In this document: in pieces, positions 9,187 to 17,669 of the stretch
Position numbering within the stretch: the first letter of the stretch is position 1
Layout: every line of letters begins with the position of its first letter
Assembly: GCF_009695605.1 (NCBI RefSeq)
Contig: NZ_VUNQ01000008.1
Location: 38,453-102,452, forward strand
Direction: 5' to 3'
From: Tissierella pigra
GTDB lineage: Bacteria > Bacillota > Clostridia > Tissierellales > Tissierellaceae
DNA: 64,000 nucleotides
Made by a program: the position numbers and the translations under genes
Notes under the pieces: model-generated
Database searches by the model: none
Seen by the model: only the letters and a program-made list of their open reading frames with translations
Told to the model about the DNA's origin: nothing

Positions 9187-9603
9187 TTATATTTTATTGC
9201 AACTACTTTTGATGTCATCCCAATTCCATTTCATCATTTTTACTCTAAATACTTCGTACATCATTTGCAATGACTTTTCGTCTGTGTCTATCCATTGAAA
9301 TCCATCATGTTCATCTGATAATCTTACTTCGCCTTCTTCAAATTCACATAAGTATATAATCCCTGTTATTTGATAATCCTCTCTAATTAAATTCCATGTA
9401 TCTAATAATTTTATTGGTTTAACAACTAGCCCTGTCTCTTCAATCATTTCACGCTTTAAAGTTTCTTCTGCTGTTTCACCAAATTCCATTCGTCCACCTG
9501 GTAGTTCCCACAGGTTTTCTTCTACTCCTTTATTGTGCATCACTAAGAATTTTCCTTCCTTGAAGATTAATGCCTTAACTCCAATATCTATTCTCTTACC
9601 CAT
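9187..9603 (-). CDS. Nudix hydrolase
   Basis: A 138-residue protein with a complete Nudix box: GGRMEFGETAEETLKREMIE continuing ETGL, with the catalytic glutamates in REMIEETG (residues ~36-58). It hydrolyses some nucleoside-diphosphate derivative; the sequence does not tell which. The ATG at 9603 is chosen because GGGGGAGA sits upstream at a good distance; a longer frame begins inside that site. The 160 bp before the next gene (8176-9027) hold only an unassignable short frame. Confidence 0.88.
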   Translation of the reverse strand: MGKRIDIGVKALIFKEGKFLVMHNKGVEENLWELPGGRMEFGETAEETLKREMIEETGLVVKPIKLLDTWNLIREDYQITGIIYLCEFEEGEVRLSDEHDGFQWIDTDEKSLQMMYEVFRVKMMKWNWDDIKSSCNKI

Positions 9604-9672
9604 GATAATCTCCCCCATTTTACAATTCAAAAATTATATAAAAAACCGCTAACTCACTCTAATCTCTCATGT

Positions 9673-10209
9673 CTAATTAATTTCTAATCCCATAAATATG
9701 GAACTATAATACTTACCATCAATATAAAATTCTCTAGATATAATTCCTTCTTTTTTAAAGCCTAGTTTTGTATATAGATTTATAGCTGTTTCATTATCCT
9801 CCCTTACTCTTAAATTGATTTTCCTTACTACATTCCCTTTTTCTGCCCAGTCTATCATATATTTAATTAACTCTTTTCCTATTCCTAGCCCCCAGTATCT
9901 TTTAGCAACACTAATGCCAAATTCTCCTGTATGTTTAGTTCTTTGTCTAGCCCGTCCACTATAATTTAAGCTTCCAGCTATTTCATTTTCAATCTCAGCT
10001 ATAAGATATATTTTATTTTCTACACCTATATGACTTTCAAGTATAGCTTCTTCCTTTTCAATGGTTATGTTAAATTCATTGTCCCCAAATGTAAGAAAAT
10101 CTGATTCTCCACCTATTTTATTTACATATCTTATTAGATTTAAGGCATCTTCTTTTTTTGCTGTCCTAATAGTTAGATTTTGTCCATTTTTCAACTTTAA
10201 TTGTTTCAT
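9673..10209 (-). CDS. GNAT family N-acetyltransferase
   Basis: A 178-residue GNAT with the phrase EFGISVAKRYWGLGIGKELI (acetyl-CoA-binding region, ~95-115) and the C-terminal NETAINLYTKLGFKKEGIISRE. The N-terminal part RTAKKEDALNLIRYVNKIGGESDFLTF is characteristic of GNATs annotated as ribosomal-protein or spermidine-type acetyltransferases. The target is unknown. TGGAGTGAG precedes the ATG. The gene stands between the damaged mtnN and the Nudix gene. Confidence 0.87.
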   Translation of the reverse strand: MKQLKLKNGQNLTIRTAKKEDALNLIRYVNKIGGESDFLTFGDNEFNITIEKEEAILESHIGVENKIYLIAEIENEIAGSLNYSGRARQRTKHTGEFGISVAKRYWGLGIGKELIKYMIDWAEKGNVVRKINLRVREDNETAINLYTKLGFKKEGIISREFYIDGKYYSSIFMGLEIN

Positions 10210-10260
10210 TATATCTCACTCCAATCATTATTCCTTAGAATATTCCTTAACTATATAATA

Positions 10261-10948
10261 TTACAACATTTGCAGCATACTCAAAACGATTTCTGCTGAT
10301 TTATTAGCCGCAATAGTTTCAAAATCATTATAACTAATTGTAGCCTCATCATCAGCATTATCTGATATACTTCTGATGACCACAAAAGGTATATTATTTA
10401 TATAAGCAACATGTCCTATTGCAGATCCTTCCATTTCAACACAATGTGGTGAGTAGTCTCTAAGTAGATTTTTCTTTATTTTGCTATCTTGAATAAAGCT
10501 TTCTCCGCTTATTATTCTTCCAATATGATAATTCCAATTTTCACTATAATGTGATTTACATGCGTTGACAGCAATTTCAATTAATTTTTTATCAGATTCA
10601 AAACAATCTCTATAGGGAAAACAATTTTCCATCTGAGCCCTTTCTTACATCATGATGTGTTACATTGTTAGATATTACTACATCGCATATTTTAACTGAT
10701 TCATGTAATCCTCCAGCAATTCCTGTATTTATAATACTGTCTACTTGAAATCTGTCGATTAAAATTTGTGTACATGAGGCTGCATTTACTTTACCTTCAC
10801 CACAGCGGGTTATGATAACCTCTTTATCATCTATAGAACCTAAAAAGAAATCAAATCCAGCAATATTATCTTCTTTATTAATATTAATCTTATTTTTTAA
10901 TAACTCAATTTCTGGAGCCATAGCACCTATAATTCCAATTTTTTTCAT
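10261..10948 (-). pseudogene. mtnN: 5'-methylthioadenosine/S-adenosylhomocysteine nucleosidase, frameshifted
   Basis: Two overlapping frames together make one full-length MTA/SAH nucleosidase. The upstream part (from ATG 10948, RBS GAGGTG) reads MKKIGIIGAMAPEIELLKNK, then TRCGEGKVNAA and NTGIAGGL, ending at THHDVRK before running out of frame. The downstream part starts at the same point and contains PHCVEMEGSAIGHVAY and VVIRSISDNADDEA, which supply the substrate-binding ME and catalytic Asp regions. A G run at 10638-10640 is one base too long: removing one G restores HHDVRKAQMENCFPY. The cause is either a real one-base insertion or a sequencing error; every other family landmark is intact. 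If genuine, the protein is cut after ~110 residues and inactive. Confidence 0.88.
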
Positions 10949-10990
10949 GATTTTCACCTCTTAAATATATATTACTTAAATGATTGCGAT

Positions 10991-11560
10991 TTATTTTTTA
11001 AATATTATTTTAAACACCTTATCTCTTACTTCCTCTTTTATTACGTTGAATCCAATACTTTCTCCAATGTCAATAAAATATTCAATATCCTGAACTTTAT
11101 CTTTTCTTGAAATCCCATAGCCAGTTTTAATTAATCTAATAGGAGTTTCTATTTCAAGCTGGATTACAAAAATATCTTTTATACCACCATCATATTCTGG
11201 TATCATGGCATCCCACAAAACAAATTCTCCATTATCCTTTAATACTCTATATATCTCTTTAAAAACCTTTTCGTGATAATTATTATCTATATACATTAAT
11301 GTAAAAAAGGATGTTACAGAATCAAATGTATTATCTAAAAAAGACAATTCTTTTGCATCCATAACTATTTTTAGGGGTTCTTCAGGAGCTTCTTCCAACT
11401 CATCTATCCTTGGGTCAATGGAAATTACCCTATTACCATAGCATAATCCTATTATCCCTTCTCCACCTCCGCCAATATCTAAAATCCATTGTCCCGTCAG
11501 TTCTCTTTCTACTTTTATTTTCTGATTTCCAACAACATACATTCTTTCCTCTTGATTCAA
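10991..11560 (-). CDS. SAM-dependent methyltransferase, class I
   Basis: A 189-residue Rossmann methyltransferase. Motif I is WILDIGGGGEGIIG (residues ~25-38), the acidic residue ending strand 2 lies in ISIDPR, and motif II/III is IVMDAKELSFLDNTFDSVTSFFTLMYI, followed by FKEIYRVLKDNGEFVLWDAMI. This is the Methyltransf_11 layout. The substrate is unknown. The start is a TTG at 11560 with AAGGGGTG upstream. It precedes mtnN by 42 bp; both concern SAM chemistry, but the neighbourhood is a mixed gene run, so a functional link is speculative. Confidence 0.86.
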   Translation of the reverse strand: MNQEERMYVVGNQKIKVERELTGQWILDIGGGGEGIIGLCYGNRVISIDPRIDELEEAPEEPLKIVMDAKELSFLDNTFDSVTSFFTLMYIDNNYHEKVFKEIYRVLKDNGEFVLWDAMIPEYDGGIKDIFVIQLEIETPIRLIKTGYGISRKDKVQDIEYFIDIGESIGFNVIKEEVRDKVFKIIFKK

Positions 11561-11605
11561 TTTACTTCACCCCTTATTAGTTGGAATATGTTTTTAACAC
11601 TATTA

Positions 11606-12157
11606 TTATAAGTTACTCAATTCAAGATTCCTCCATTCTTCAAAAAGTATAGCCATGGAATACTCGTCCCAATATTTACCATCTCTAAAGAGTTCTTGCT
11701 TTAAAATTCCTTCAACTTTAAATCCACATTTCTCATAACATTTTTTTGCCCTTTCATTAAATGCAAATACATTTAATTTAATCTTATTTATATTCATTTG
11801 TTCAAATATAAACTTATTTAAAGTCCTTATTGAATCTGTACCATATCCTTTACTCCAATAGTTTTTATCTCCAATATATATTCCTATTATGGCTACTCTG
11901 TTTAACCAATTAACATTGTTTATTCCACAGCCTCCAATATATTTTCCCGTTTCTAAATCTTCTATGGCAAAATTATAAGTATCTTTAGAATTCAAAAGAC
12001 TTTCAAACCATTTTTCTTCCTCCTCAAGTATCATGGGATAGGGTATTTTATTTACTAATAACTTCTTTACCTCACTGTCATTCATATATTCATAAGCCAA
12101 CTTAATATCTTCTTTTTTATATGCTCTTAATTTTACTTTATCTCCGTAGTACAACAA
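11606..12157 (-). CDS. GNAT N-acetyltransferase, RimJ/RimL-like
   Basis: A 183-residue GNAT: KVKLRAYKKEDIKLAYEYMND at the N-terminus, GIYIGDKNYWSKGYGTDSIR (acetyl-CoA site, ~95-115), NKIKLNVFAFNERAKKCYEKC and GFKVEGILKQELFRDGKYWD. This is a textbook RimJ/RimL-type protein (diamine or ribosomal-protein acetyltransferase-like). Start is TTG at 12157 or the adjacent TTG at 12154, with AAGGAGGAG upstream. No partner gene suggests the acceptor. Confidence 0.87.
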   Translation of the reverse strand: MLYYGDKVKLRAYKKEDIKLAYEYMNDSEVKKLLVNKIPYPMILEEEEKWFESLLNSKDTYNFAIEDLETGKYIGGCGINNVNWLNRVAIIGIYIGDKNYWSKGYGTDSIRTLNKFIFEQMNINKIKLNVFAFNERAKKCYEKCGFKVEGILKQELFRDGKYWDEYSMAILFEEWRNLELSNL

Positions 12158-12231
12158 ACTCTCCTCCTTATGTTCATATAATAAGCACTTACATTACATG
12201 AATTTTTCCTTAAATAAAGACTTGAATAAAA

Positions 12232-12735
12232 CTATACCTCTATATCATCTAAATCCCTAAACATAACATATACATCTACATATCCCAATTCTAAATGTCT
12301 ATATGCTTTAGGAAGTGTACCTACAATTTCAAATCCCAAACCCTTCCATAAATTTACAGCTTTAGTATTAGTAGAAATTACAAAGTTAAACTGCATTGCC
12401 TTAAATCCTGCTTTTTTAGCCTCCTTTAAACAATGTTCTCCCATTAGTCTGCCTAGTCCTTTTCCTCGAGATTCAGACGAAACCATAAATGATGCGTTTG
12501 ATACATGAGAGCCTAAATCAGGTTGATTAGCAATTAATTTATACATTCCAAGAATCTTTCCATCACATTCTGCAACATAGGATATAACCTTATTTCCAAA
12601 CCAATAGTCATATGCTACTTCTTCACTAGAATTTGGAGAGAATACATAGGTGTCCCCTTTCACTACAACATCTTTAAATATATTCCATATATCTTCAAAA
12701 TCCTTCTCTTCTGCTTTTCTTATATTTATATTCAT
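12232..12735 (-). CDS. GNAT family N-acetyltransferase
   Basis: A 167-residue GNAT. The acetyl-CoA loop MVSSESRGKGLGRLMGEHCL is at ~83-102 and NTKAVNLWKGLGFEIVGTLP near the C-terminus; the phrase VVKGDTYVFSPNSS resembles L-amino-acid/phosphinothricin-acetyltransferase-like GNATs. AAAGGATGA precedes the ATG. It lies 21 bp downstream of the P1 peptidase gene and could share its transcript. Confidence 0.87.
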   Translation of the reverse strand: MNINIRKAEEKDFEDIWNIFKDVVVKGDTYVFSPNSSEEVAYDYWFGNKVISYVAECDGKILGMYKLIANQPDLGSHVSNASFMVSSESRGKGLGRLMGEHCLKEAKKAGFKAMQFNFVISTNTKAVNLWKGLGFEIVGTLPKAYRHLELGYVDVYVMFRDLDDIEV

Positions 12736-12756
12736 ACTGATTCATCCTTTCTATAG

Positions 12757-13794
12757 TTATATCAATTCATTTAATGAATATACTTTCTTCCCATCTCTAC
12801 CAACAGAACTAGTGGAACATATTAATGAATTCAATATTGCCTCTTCAGTGGCTTCAACTATAGCTTTAAAAACTTTATTTATCTTATTTTCATTAATTAC
12901 CTTAATATCAACTACATTATCTTCTTCATAATGCTTAATTATATTAGCTGTTGAAAATCCTATGACTATCTCCCCACTTCCATTGCCTGTATAACTACCA
13001 GTCCTTGATATACCAGGATATACCCTCTTTATAATTCTTTTAAGCTGTCTTGAAGATAGGGGAATATCTGTAGCCAATAGTATAATTATAGACCCTTTTT
13101 CTTCTGTTGAATTTTTTTGATTAATCTTTTCAACAAGTTTAGGTCCTATATGTTCTCCATTTAAAATAAAATCTTCTAATGAGCCAAAATTACTTAAAAC
13201 CAATATTCCCACTGTATATTTTTTATCTCCTAATTCAATAATCCTAGATGATGAACCAATACCACCTTTTAAACCATAACAAATCATACCTGTACCAGCT
13301 CCAACATTTCCCTCAGCAAATTCAACATCACATTTCTCTATGGCATCAAAGATATGATCTTGTTTTATATGAAGACCTCTAATATCATTTATTACACCAT
13401 CATTACATTCACATATAATAGGATTTACAGTACCTGTTGTATCTCCAATATCTTCATTTTGCTTTAGCATATATCTTATTAAGGTTTCATGTGCAACTCC
13501 TACACTAAGGGTATTAGTTAAGACTATAGGTGTTTCTATAGTACCAAGTTCTTCAATCTGAACAAGACCAGTAGATTTTCCAAATCCATTTATAATATGA
13601 CTGGCAGCTATTAGCTTTTTTCTAAATATATTCCCATCATGGGGTAGTATCACTGTTACTCCAGTTTTTATGTCCCCATTATCTAAAGTTGTATGTCCTA
13701 CCTTTACTCCCTTTACATCAGTAATAGAGTTATTTTTACCTATTGAGAAAGTACCTATATTTATTCCATAATCTCTTATCTTTTTATTTACCAT
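12757..13794 (-). CDS. P1 family (DmpA/BapA-type) aminopeptidase
   Basis: A 345-residue Ntn-type peptidase of the DmpA family. It begins IRDYGINIGTFSIGKNN and VKGVKVGHTTLDNGDIKTGVTVI, has VLTNTLSVGVAHETLIR, and contains the autoprocessing site GGIGSSSR near residue 190, where the precursor is expected to cleave before the nucleophilic Ser. The C-terminal half has LLATDIPLSSRQLKRI. Such enzymes release N-terminal, often D- or beta-amino acids from short peptides. The ATG at 13794 follows TGAGGTG at good spacing, so a GTG nine bases earlier is less likely. It heads the run that continues with a GNAT gene. Confidence 0.9.
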   Translation of the reverse strand: MVNKKIRDYGINIGTFSIGKNNSITDVKGVKVGHTTLDNGDIKTGVTVILPHDGNIFRKKLIAASHIINGFGKSTGLVQIEELGTIETPIVLTNTLSVGVAHETLIRYMLKQNEDIGDTTGTVNPIICECNDGVINDIRGLHIKQDHIFDAIEKCDVEFAEGNVGAGTGMICYGLKGGIGSSSRIIELGDKKYTVGILVLSNFGSLEDFILNGEHIGPKLVEKINQKNSTEEKGSIIILLATDIPLSSRQLKRIIKRVYPGISRTGSYTGNGSGEIVIGFSTANIIKHYEEDNVVDIKVINENKINKVFKAIVEATEEAILNSLICSTSSVGRDGKKVYSLNELI

Positions 13795-13916
13795 AAATAT
13801 CACCTCATAAGTTTCAAAAGTAAATTGTCTTATGATACCATATATATACTGATGAAATCAAGATTTTTTCTCAAAACCTTTCATTATTTAAAATAATTAT
13901 AATAATTTAAATTTAT

Positions 13917-13947
13917 ATAGCCTCAAGTTTTCCTTACTTGAGGCTAT
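13917..13947 (-). terminator. Rho-independent terminator after the SagB-like gene
   Basis: Arms ATAGCCTCAAG (13917-13927) and CTTGAGGCTAT (13937-13947) form an 11-bp stem with a nine-base loop, 29 bp after the stop of the minus-strand gene, followed by a T/A-rich run. Confidence 0.8.
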
Positions 13948-13975
13948 GTAATGACTTAATAATGTTTATAAACAA

Positions 13976-14716
13976 TTAAATTTTACTTACAGGAGCCATG
14001 TAAATTACAAACTCATCTTCTCCATCTACATCTATCATTTTATCCATAAGATTTTGGTCATATGCTGCTATGGCACAAGTACCTAATCCTAGCACTTCAC
14101 AAGCAATATATAAGGCATGACACACATGTCCTGCATCTATTAACATTACCTTATGAGAACGTTTATCGTATCTCCACTCTCCTCTATATGGTATACAACT
14201 CCATATAAAATTTACTGCAGCACTTCCAGCAAATTTCTGTCCCAAAGTTCCATCTGTTATTTTATCTTTTATATTTTTTTCTTCATATAAAAATAAAAGT
14301 TTATGTTCCAATGAAAGGTATCTATAGATTCCTTCTTTAAGCCCATGTACATTTTGAATAGCCAAATAAGTTTCAAAAGGATGTCTTGCTCCAGCTGATG
14401 CCACTGGTCTTACTGTTGCATAATTATCTCCTCTAATTTCCTTTACTCCTTGAGTAGCCCATAAAAGATATGACAATTCATCTATAGTTAAAGCTTCAGT
14501 TGTATATTCACGATGACTTTTCCTATCTGCAATACAATTGTGTATATCTTTCTTAGATATAATTTCTCTATTTATTTCTGGTAAATCAATTATTTCGGAA
14601 TCATTATCATAAGGTTTTTGAAGTGGTGGTTGGGGAAGTTGCTTTTTCTGGTCAGACAAAATATCTTCCATAAAACCTGATTTCATAAAATTTCTGTTTT
14701 CTTCAAATCTTTTCAT
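13976..14716 (-). CDS. SagB/ThcOx-type nitroreductase-fold dehydrogenase
   Basis: A 246-residue flavin nitroreductase-fold protein of the SagB type. The N-terminal extension ends in DLPEIN, then IADRKSHREYTTEALTIDEL (FMN phosphate contacts, ~65-85), LSYLLWATQGV, RPVASAGARHPFETYL (the SagB hallmark around 105-120) and GHVCHALYIACEVLGLGTCAI. SagB-like enzymes oxidise azolines in peptide natural products, but free-standing relatives are common and no cyclodehydratase, precursor peptide or transporter lies nearby. I call it an orphan SagB-type oxidoreductase. AAAGGAGAA precedes the ATG, and a terminator follows. Confidence 0.85.
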   Translation of the reverse strand: MKRFEENRNFMKSGFMEDILSDQKKQLPQPPLQKPYDNDSEIIDLPEINREIISKKDIHNCIADRKSHREYTTEALTIDELSYLLWATQGVKEIRGDNYATVRPVASAGARHPFETYLAIQNVHGLKEGIYRYLSLEHKLLFLYEEKNIKDKITDGTLGQKFAGSAAVNFIWSCIPYRGEWRYDKRSHKVMLIDAGHVCHALYIACEVLGLGTCAIAAYDQNLMDKMIDVDGEDEFVIYMAPVSKI

Positions 14717-15011
14717 TAGAATTCTCCTTTATAAAAAATATAATATATTATAATATTCTATATTTGTTTCAAAATTCCTTCTTTTCTTCTATAGGATTTT
14801 CCTTTCATCAACTTTAGTAGTTTATTGAATATTTCTTTATTTTCTTTAATCTTTCTGTATGTTTTAAGGGATTCGAGAAATATGAACCTACTGTACTGGC
14901 AACCTTTTTAAATTTATATTATCTCAATACCTAATTTTTATTTTCTAGAAATAATTGCTGTTGATTTCAATATCTTTATCTATATCTTCATGAGTACTTA
15001 AAATGGAAAAT
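14717..15011. other. Divergent intergenic region with short decayed frame
   Basis: Between the SagB-like gene and sfsA. A minus-strand open stretch of ~34 codons (roughly 14815-14915) includes FKKVASTVGSYFSNPLKHTE but has no start signal and is bounded by stops. It looks like a gene remnant I cannot name. Otherwise AT-rich without clear features. Confidence 0.3.
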
Positions 15012-15040
15012 TTGATATATATAGTCTATGATGATAAAAT
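15012..15040 (+). promoter_or_regulatory. Sigma-A promoter of sfsA
   Basis: TTGATA (15012-15017), 17-base spacer, TAAAAT (15035-15040), about 35 bp before the sfsA ATG. Confidence 0.65.
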
Positions 15041-15075
15041 CAATATATTAAATACTAGTTGTAAAAGGAGAAAAT

Positions 15076-15777
15076 ATGAAGTATAAAAAAATCTTAAAAG
15101 GAATATTTTTAGAAAGACCTAATAGGTTTGTAGCTAAGGTTTTAATAGATGGAAAAGAAGAAACTGTTCATGTTAAAAATACTGGAAGATGTAGAGAATT
15201 ACTTTTACCAAGGGCAAAAGTTATACTGGAGGATTGCAGTGATAATCCAAATAGAAAAACTAAATACTCTCTTATATCTGTTTGGAAAGGAGATATGTTA
15301 GTAAATATGGATTCTCAAGTTCCTAATGCAGTTGTTTATCAAGCCCTTAAAGAAAATAAAATCCCTGAAATTACAGATTTAAGCAAAGTCAGAAGAGAAG
15401 TTAGTTTTGGCAATTCTAGGTTTGATATATATTTTGAATCTGAAAATCAAAAAGGATTTATTGAGGTAAAAGGAGTTACTTTAGAACATCAAGGTATTTC
15501 TATGTTTCCAGATGCACCTACTGAAAGAGGGACTAAACATATATTAGAAATGATTTTAGCAACAAAGGAAGGCTATAGAGGAATAATATTTTTTCTAGTG
15601 CAAATGAAAGGTCCCGATTTATTTAGACCTCATTGGGAGATGGATAGTAAATTTTCTGAAGCTTTAAAACTTGCTAAAGAAAATGGAGTTGAAGTACTTA
15701 TATATGATTCCATTGTAAAAGATAATAGCATTGAAATAGGTAAGCCTATTGAGCTTGACCTTATTACTAGACCTTAA
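15076..15777 (+). CDS. sfsA: SfsA, sugar fermentation stimulation protein homolog
   Basis: A 233-residue SfsA family protein. The N-terminal OB-like part has LERPNRFVAKVLIDGKEETV and HVKNTGRCRELLLPRAKVIL, and the nuclease-like C-terminal part has SFGNSRFDIYFE, FIEVKGVTLEH, FPDAPTERGTKHILEM and FFLVQMKGPDLFRPHWEMD. These match SfsA along its whole length (usual size ~230-240). In E. coli it was linked to maltose-gene expression and binds DNA; the fold suggests nuclease ancestry and its true role is unsettled. AAAGGAG precedes the ATG. Transcribed alone from its own promoter. Confidence 0.95.
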   Translation: MKYKKILKGIFLERPNRFVAKVLIDGKEETVHVKNTGRCRELLLPRAKVILEDCSDNPNRKTKYSLISVWKGDMLVNMDSQVPNAVVYQALKENKIPEITDLSKVRREVSFGNSRFDIYFESENQKGFIEVKGVTLEHQGISMFPDAPTERGTKHILEMILATKEGYRGIIFFLVQMKGPDLFRPHWEMDSKFSEALKLAKENGVEVLIYDSIVKDNSIEIGKPIELDLITRP

Positions 15778-15808
15778 CTTTATAATATTTTATTGTTTTT
15801 AAACAAAC

Positions 15809-15837
15809 TTTAAAGTTTTGTATATCTTCTGTATAAT
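15809..15837 (+). promoter_or_regulatory. Probable promoter of the FMN dehydrogenase gene
   Basis: A perfect -10 TATAAT (15832-15837) with TTTAAA (15809-15814) 17 bp upstream, 45 bp before the TTG start. The -35 is weak. Confidence 0.5.
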
Positions 15838-15881
15838 ACAATTGTTATTATATTAATTATAACTAATAGGAGGGGTTGAAT

Positions 15882-16904
15882 TTGAATATAAATGAAGTTA
15901 GAAAAATTGCAAAAGAAAAAATGAAGGGATATTGTAGAGTATGTCCTGTATGTAATGGTGTTGCTTGTGCAGGAGAAGTTCCAGGAATGGGAGGTTCACT
16001 GACAGGCTCTGCTTTCAAATCTAATATAGAGGATTTAAATAAGGTTAAAGTAAGGCTTAAAACTATTCATGAGGCCAAAGAACCTAACTTAGATTTTAAT
16101 TTCTTTGATATAAAACTTGATGCGCCAATAATCAGTGCTCCAATAACTGGTACTGAATTTAATATGGGTGGTGCTTTAAGTGAGGATGAGTATATAGATA
16201 GTGTAGTAAATGGCAGTTTAACTGCTGGTACTATAGCCATGATTGGAGATTCTGCTGTTCCAGAGTTATATGATTCTGGCATTGACGCTCTTAGAAAAGT
16301 TCATGGTAAAGGTGTTGCTATTATAAAACCTAAAAAAAATGAAGTTGTTATAGAAGCATTAAGGAAAGCAGAAAATATCAATGCCATTGCAGCTGGAATG
16401 GATATTGATGGTGCTGGACTTGTTACTATGGCTTTAAAAGGTACTCCAGTTGGACCTAAAACTGTAGAAGAATTAAAAGAAATTATATCCTCTACTAATT
16501 TGCCTTTTATATTAAAAGGTATAATGACAAAAGAAGAAGCTCTATTAGCTGTGGAAGTTGGTGCAAAGGCAATAGTAGTATCAAATCATGGAGGTAGAGT
16601 ATTGGATCATGCACAGTCTACAGCTAAAGTTTTACCTGAAATAGCTGAAGCTGTTAAAGGGAAGATAATGATTCTTGTAGATGGAGGAATCCGTACAGGA
16701 GTAGATGTGTTTAAAATGATTGCCTTAGGTGCAGATGGAATTTTAATAGGCAGACCTATTGTTATTGGTGCTTTCGGTGGCTATAGGGAAGGTGTTTCTT
16801 TGACAATTCAAGATATGAGAAACCAACTTCTTCAAACTATGATATTAACTGGTGCAAAAGACTTAACTTCCATCAATAAATCCATGATCTCCATTGAATG
16901 GTAA
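15882..16904 (+). CDS. FMN-dependent alpha-hydroxy-acid dehydrogenase family protein with N-terminal Cys cluster
   Basis: A 340-residue TIM-barrel flavoprotein of the lactate/glycolate oxidase family. The C-terminal half has LPFILKGIMTKEEALLA, AIVVSNHGGRVLDHAQ (catalytic His and FMN contacts), ILVDGGIRTGVDVFKMIALG and ADGILIGRPIV. An N-terminal cysteine set, CRVCPVCNGVAC (CX2CX2CX4C), is absent from classical oxidases but usual in this clostridial subgroup; it may hold a metal or Fe-S centre. I chose the TTG at 15882: AGGAGGGG lies six bases before it, whereas the TTG at 15876 abuts the site. The substrate is unknown. Confidence 0.87.
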   Translation: MNINEVRKIAKEKMKGYCRVCPVCNGVACAGEVPGMGGSLTGSAFKSNIEDLNKVKVRLKTIHEAKEPNLDFNFFDIKLDAPIISAPITGTEFNMGGALSEDEYIDSVVNGSLTAGTIAMIGDSAVPELYDSGIDALRKVHGKGVAIIKPKKNEVVIEALRKAENINAIAAGMDIDGAGLVTMALKGTPVGPKTVEELKEIISSTNLPFILKGIMTKEEALLAVEVGAKAIVVSNHGGRVLDHAQSTAKVLPEIAEAVKGKIMILVDGGIRTGVDVFKMIALGADGILIGRPIVIGAFGGYREGVSLTIQDMRNQLLQTMILTGAKDLTSINKSMISIEW

Positions 16905-16948
16905 AATATGAAATGTTAGTCTATTATACTAAAAAATAATCTTAATTA

Positions 16949-16989
16949 GTTAAAAAAGTTGTAGGAGTTTTTTCTACAACTTTTTTAAC
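16949..16989. terminator. Bidirectional terminator between convergent genes
   Basis: A perfect 16-bp stem (16949-16964 with 16974-16989) with a nine-base loop, A-run on one side and T-run on the other. It serves the plus-strand FMN gene and the minus-strand LspA-like gene, whose stop overlaps it. Confidence 0.85.
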
Positions 16990-17546
16990 TATTCTCCTCT
17001 TGTTAGAAAATCATTTTTAATAAATTTAATATAATCCTTTAACAGTTCTTTATCATTGATTTTAGAAGCCTTTTTCCTATCTTTTACTATTAGTATAATT
17101 ACTAATACTTCAAAAATAGTTAAATAACAATCCTTTAGGTCAAATACAAAGAATCCTTTTAATAATATATAGTCTAGACTCCCATTCCAAAAAACTTTGT
17201 CTATTAATGAGCATATAGTCCCTGCAAATAAAAATATCTTCATTGTATTAATCATTGAATTCTTTGTACCTTTAGCTTCTAAATATTTAAAAGCATAGTA
17301 ACTAAAAAACAAAACAAATATTACAAGAAGTATATGAAAAATCCTACCCCAACCCAAATTAAATAATGAGTTTATATATGAATAGTTGTCATTTAAAACA
17401 GGTGCAAAGTATAATATATTTTCTATTATTGGAGCTTTCACACCATAGTAAGCTTTGACTATTATCTTAATCCCCTGCTCCAGTATAATTAAAGATAGAA
17501 TCATGATTTTAGTAAATTCATTCTTACTTTTTATTATCTTCTTCAT
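16989..17546 (-). CDS. Divergent signal peptidase II (LspA)-like membrane protein
   Basis: A 185-residue protein with four predicted membrane helices at ~12-30, 65-85, 100-118 and 135-155. It aligns by eye to LspA blocks: LEQGIKIIV (for DQ..K), NYSYINSLF, CSLIDKVFWNGSLDYI (for GNLIDR...VVDF) and FFVFDLKDCYLTI (for FN.AD). Both catalytic-type aspartates (LDY and LKD) are present, but the flanking Asn of GN and FN are Ser and Asp. It is probably a lipoprotein signal peptidase paralogue, possibly with altered specificity. AGGAGAT precedes the ATG. No prolipoprotein gene is adjacent. Confidence 0.7.
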   Translation of the reverse strand: MKKIIKSKNEFTKIMILSLIILEQGIKIIVKAYYGVKAPIIENILYFAPVLNDNYSYINSLFNLGWGRIFHILLVIFVLFFSYYAFKYLEAKGTKNSMINTMKIFLFAGTICSLIDKVFWNGSLDYILLKGFFVFDLKDCYLTIFEVLVIILIVKDRKKASKINDKELLKDYIKFIKNDFLTRGE

Positions 17547-17669
17547 ACTTATCTCCTAACCCGTTTATTCTTTGAACCTATTTTCTAATTTTTGCTACTG
17601 GATTCCATTCGTCTTTTCTATTTCTAGATACTTCATAATTTACTTGAAATATATATTTTCTTATTATAC

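Noticed and set aside
17575..17669. Minus-strand frame after the Nif3 stop ending WNPVAKIRK
   Set aside because: No start codon or ribosome site; could be chance in low-complexity DNA.
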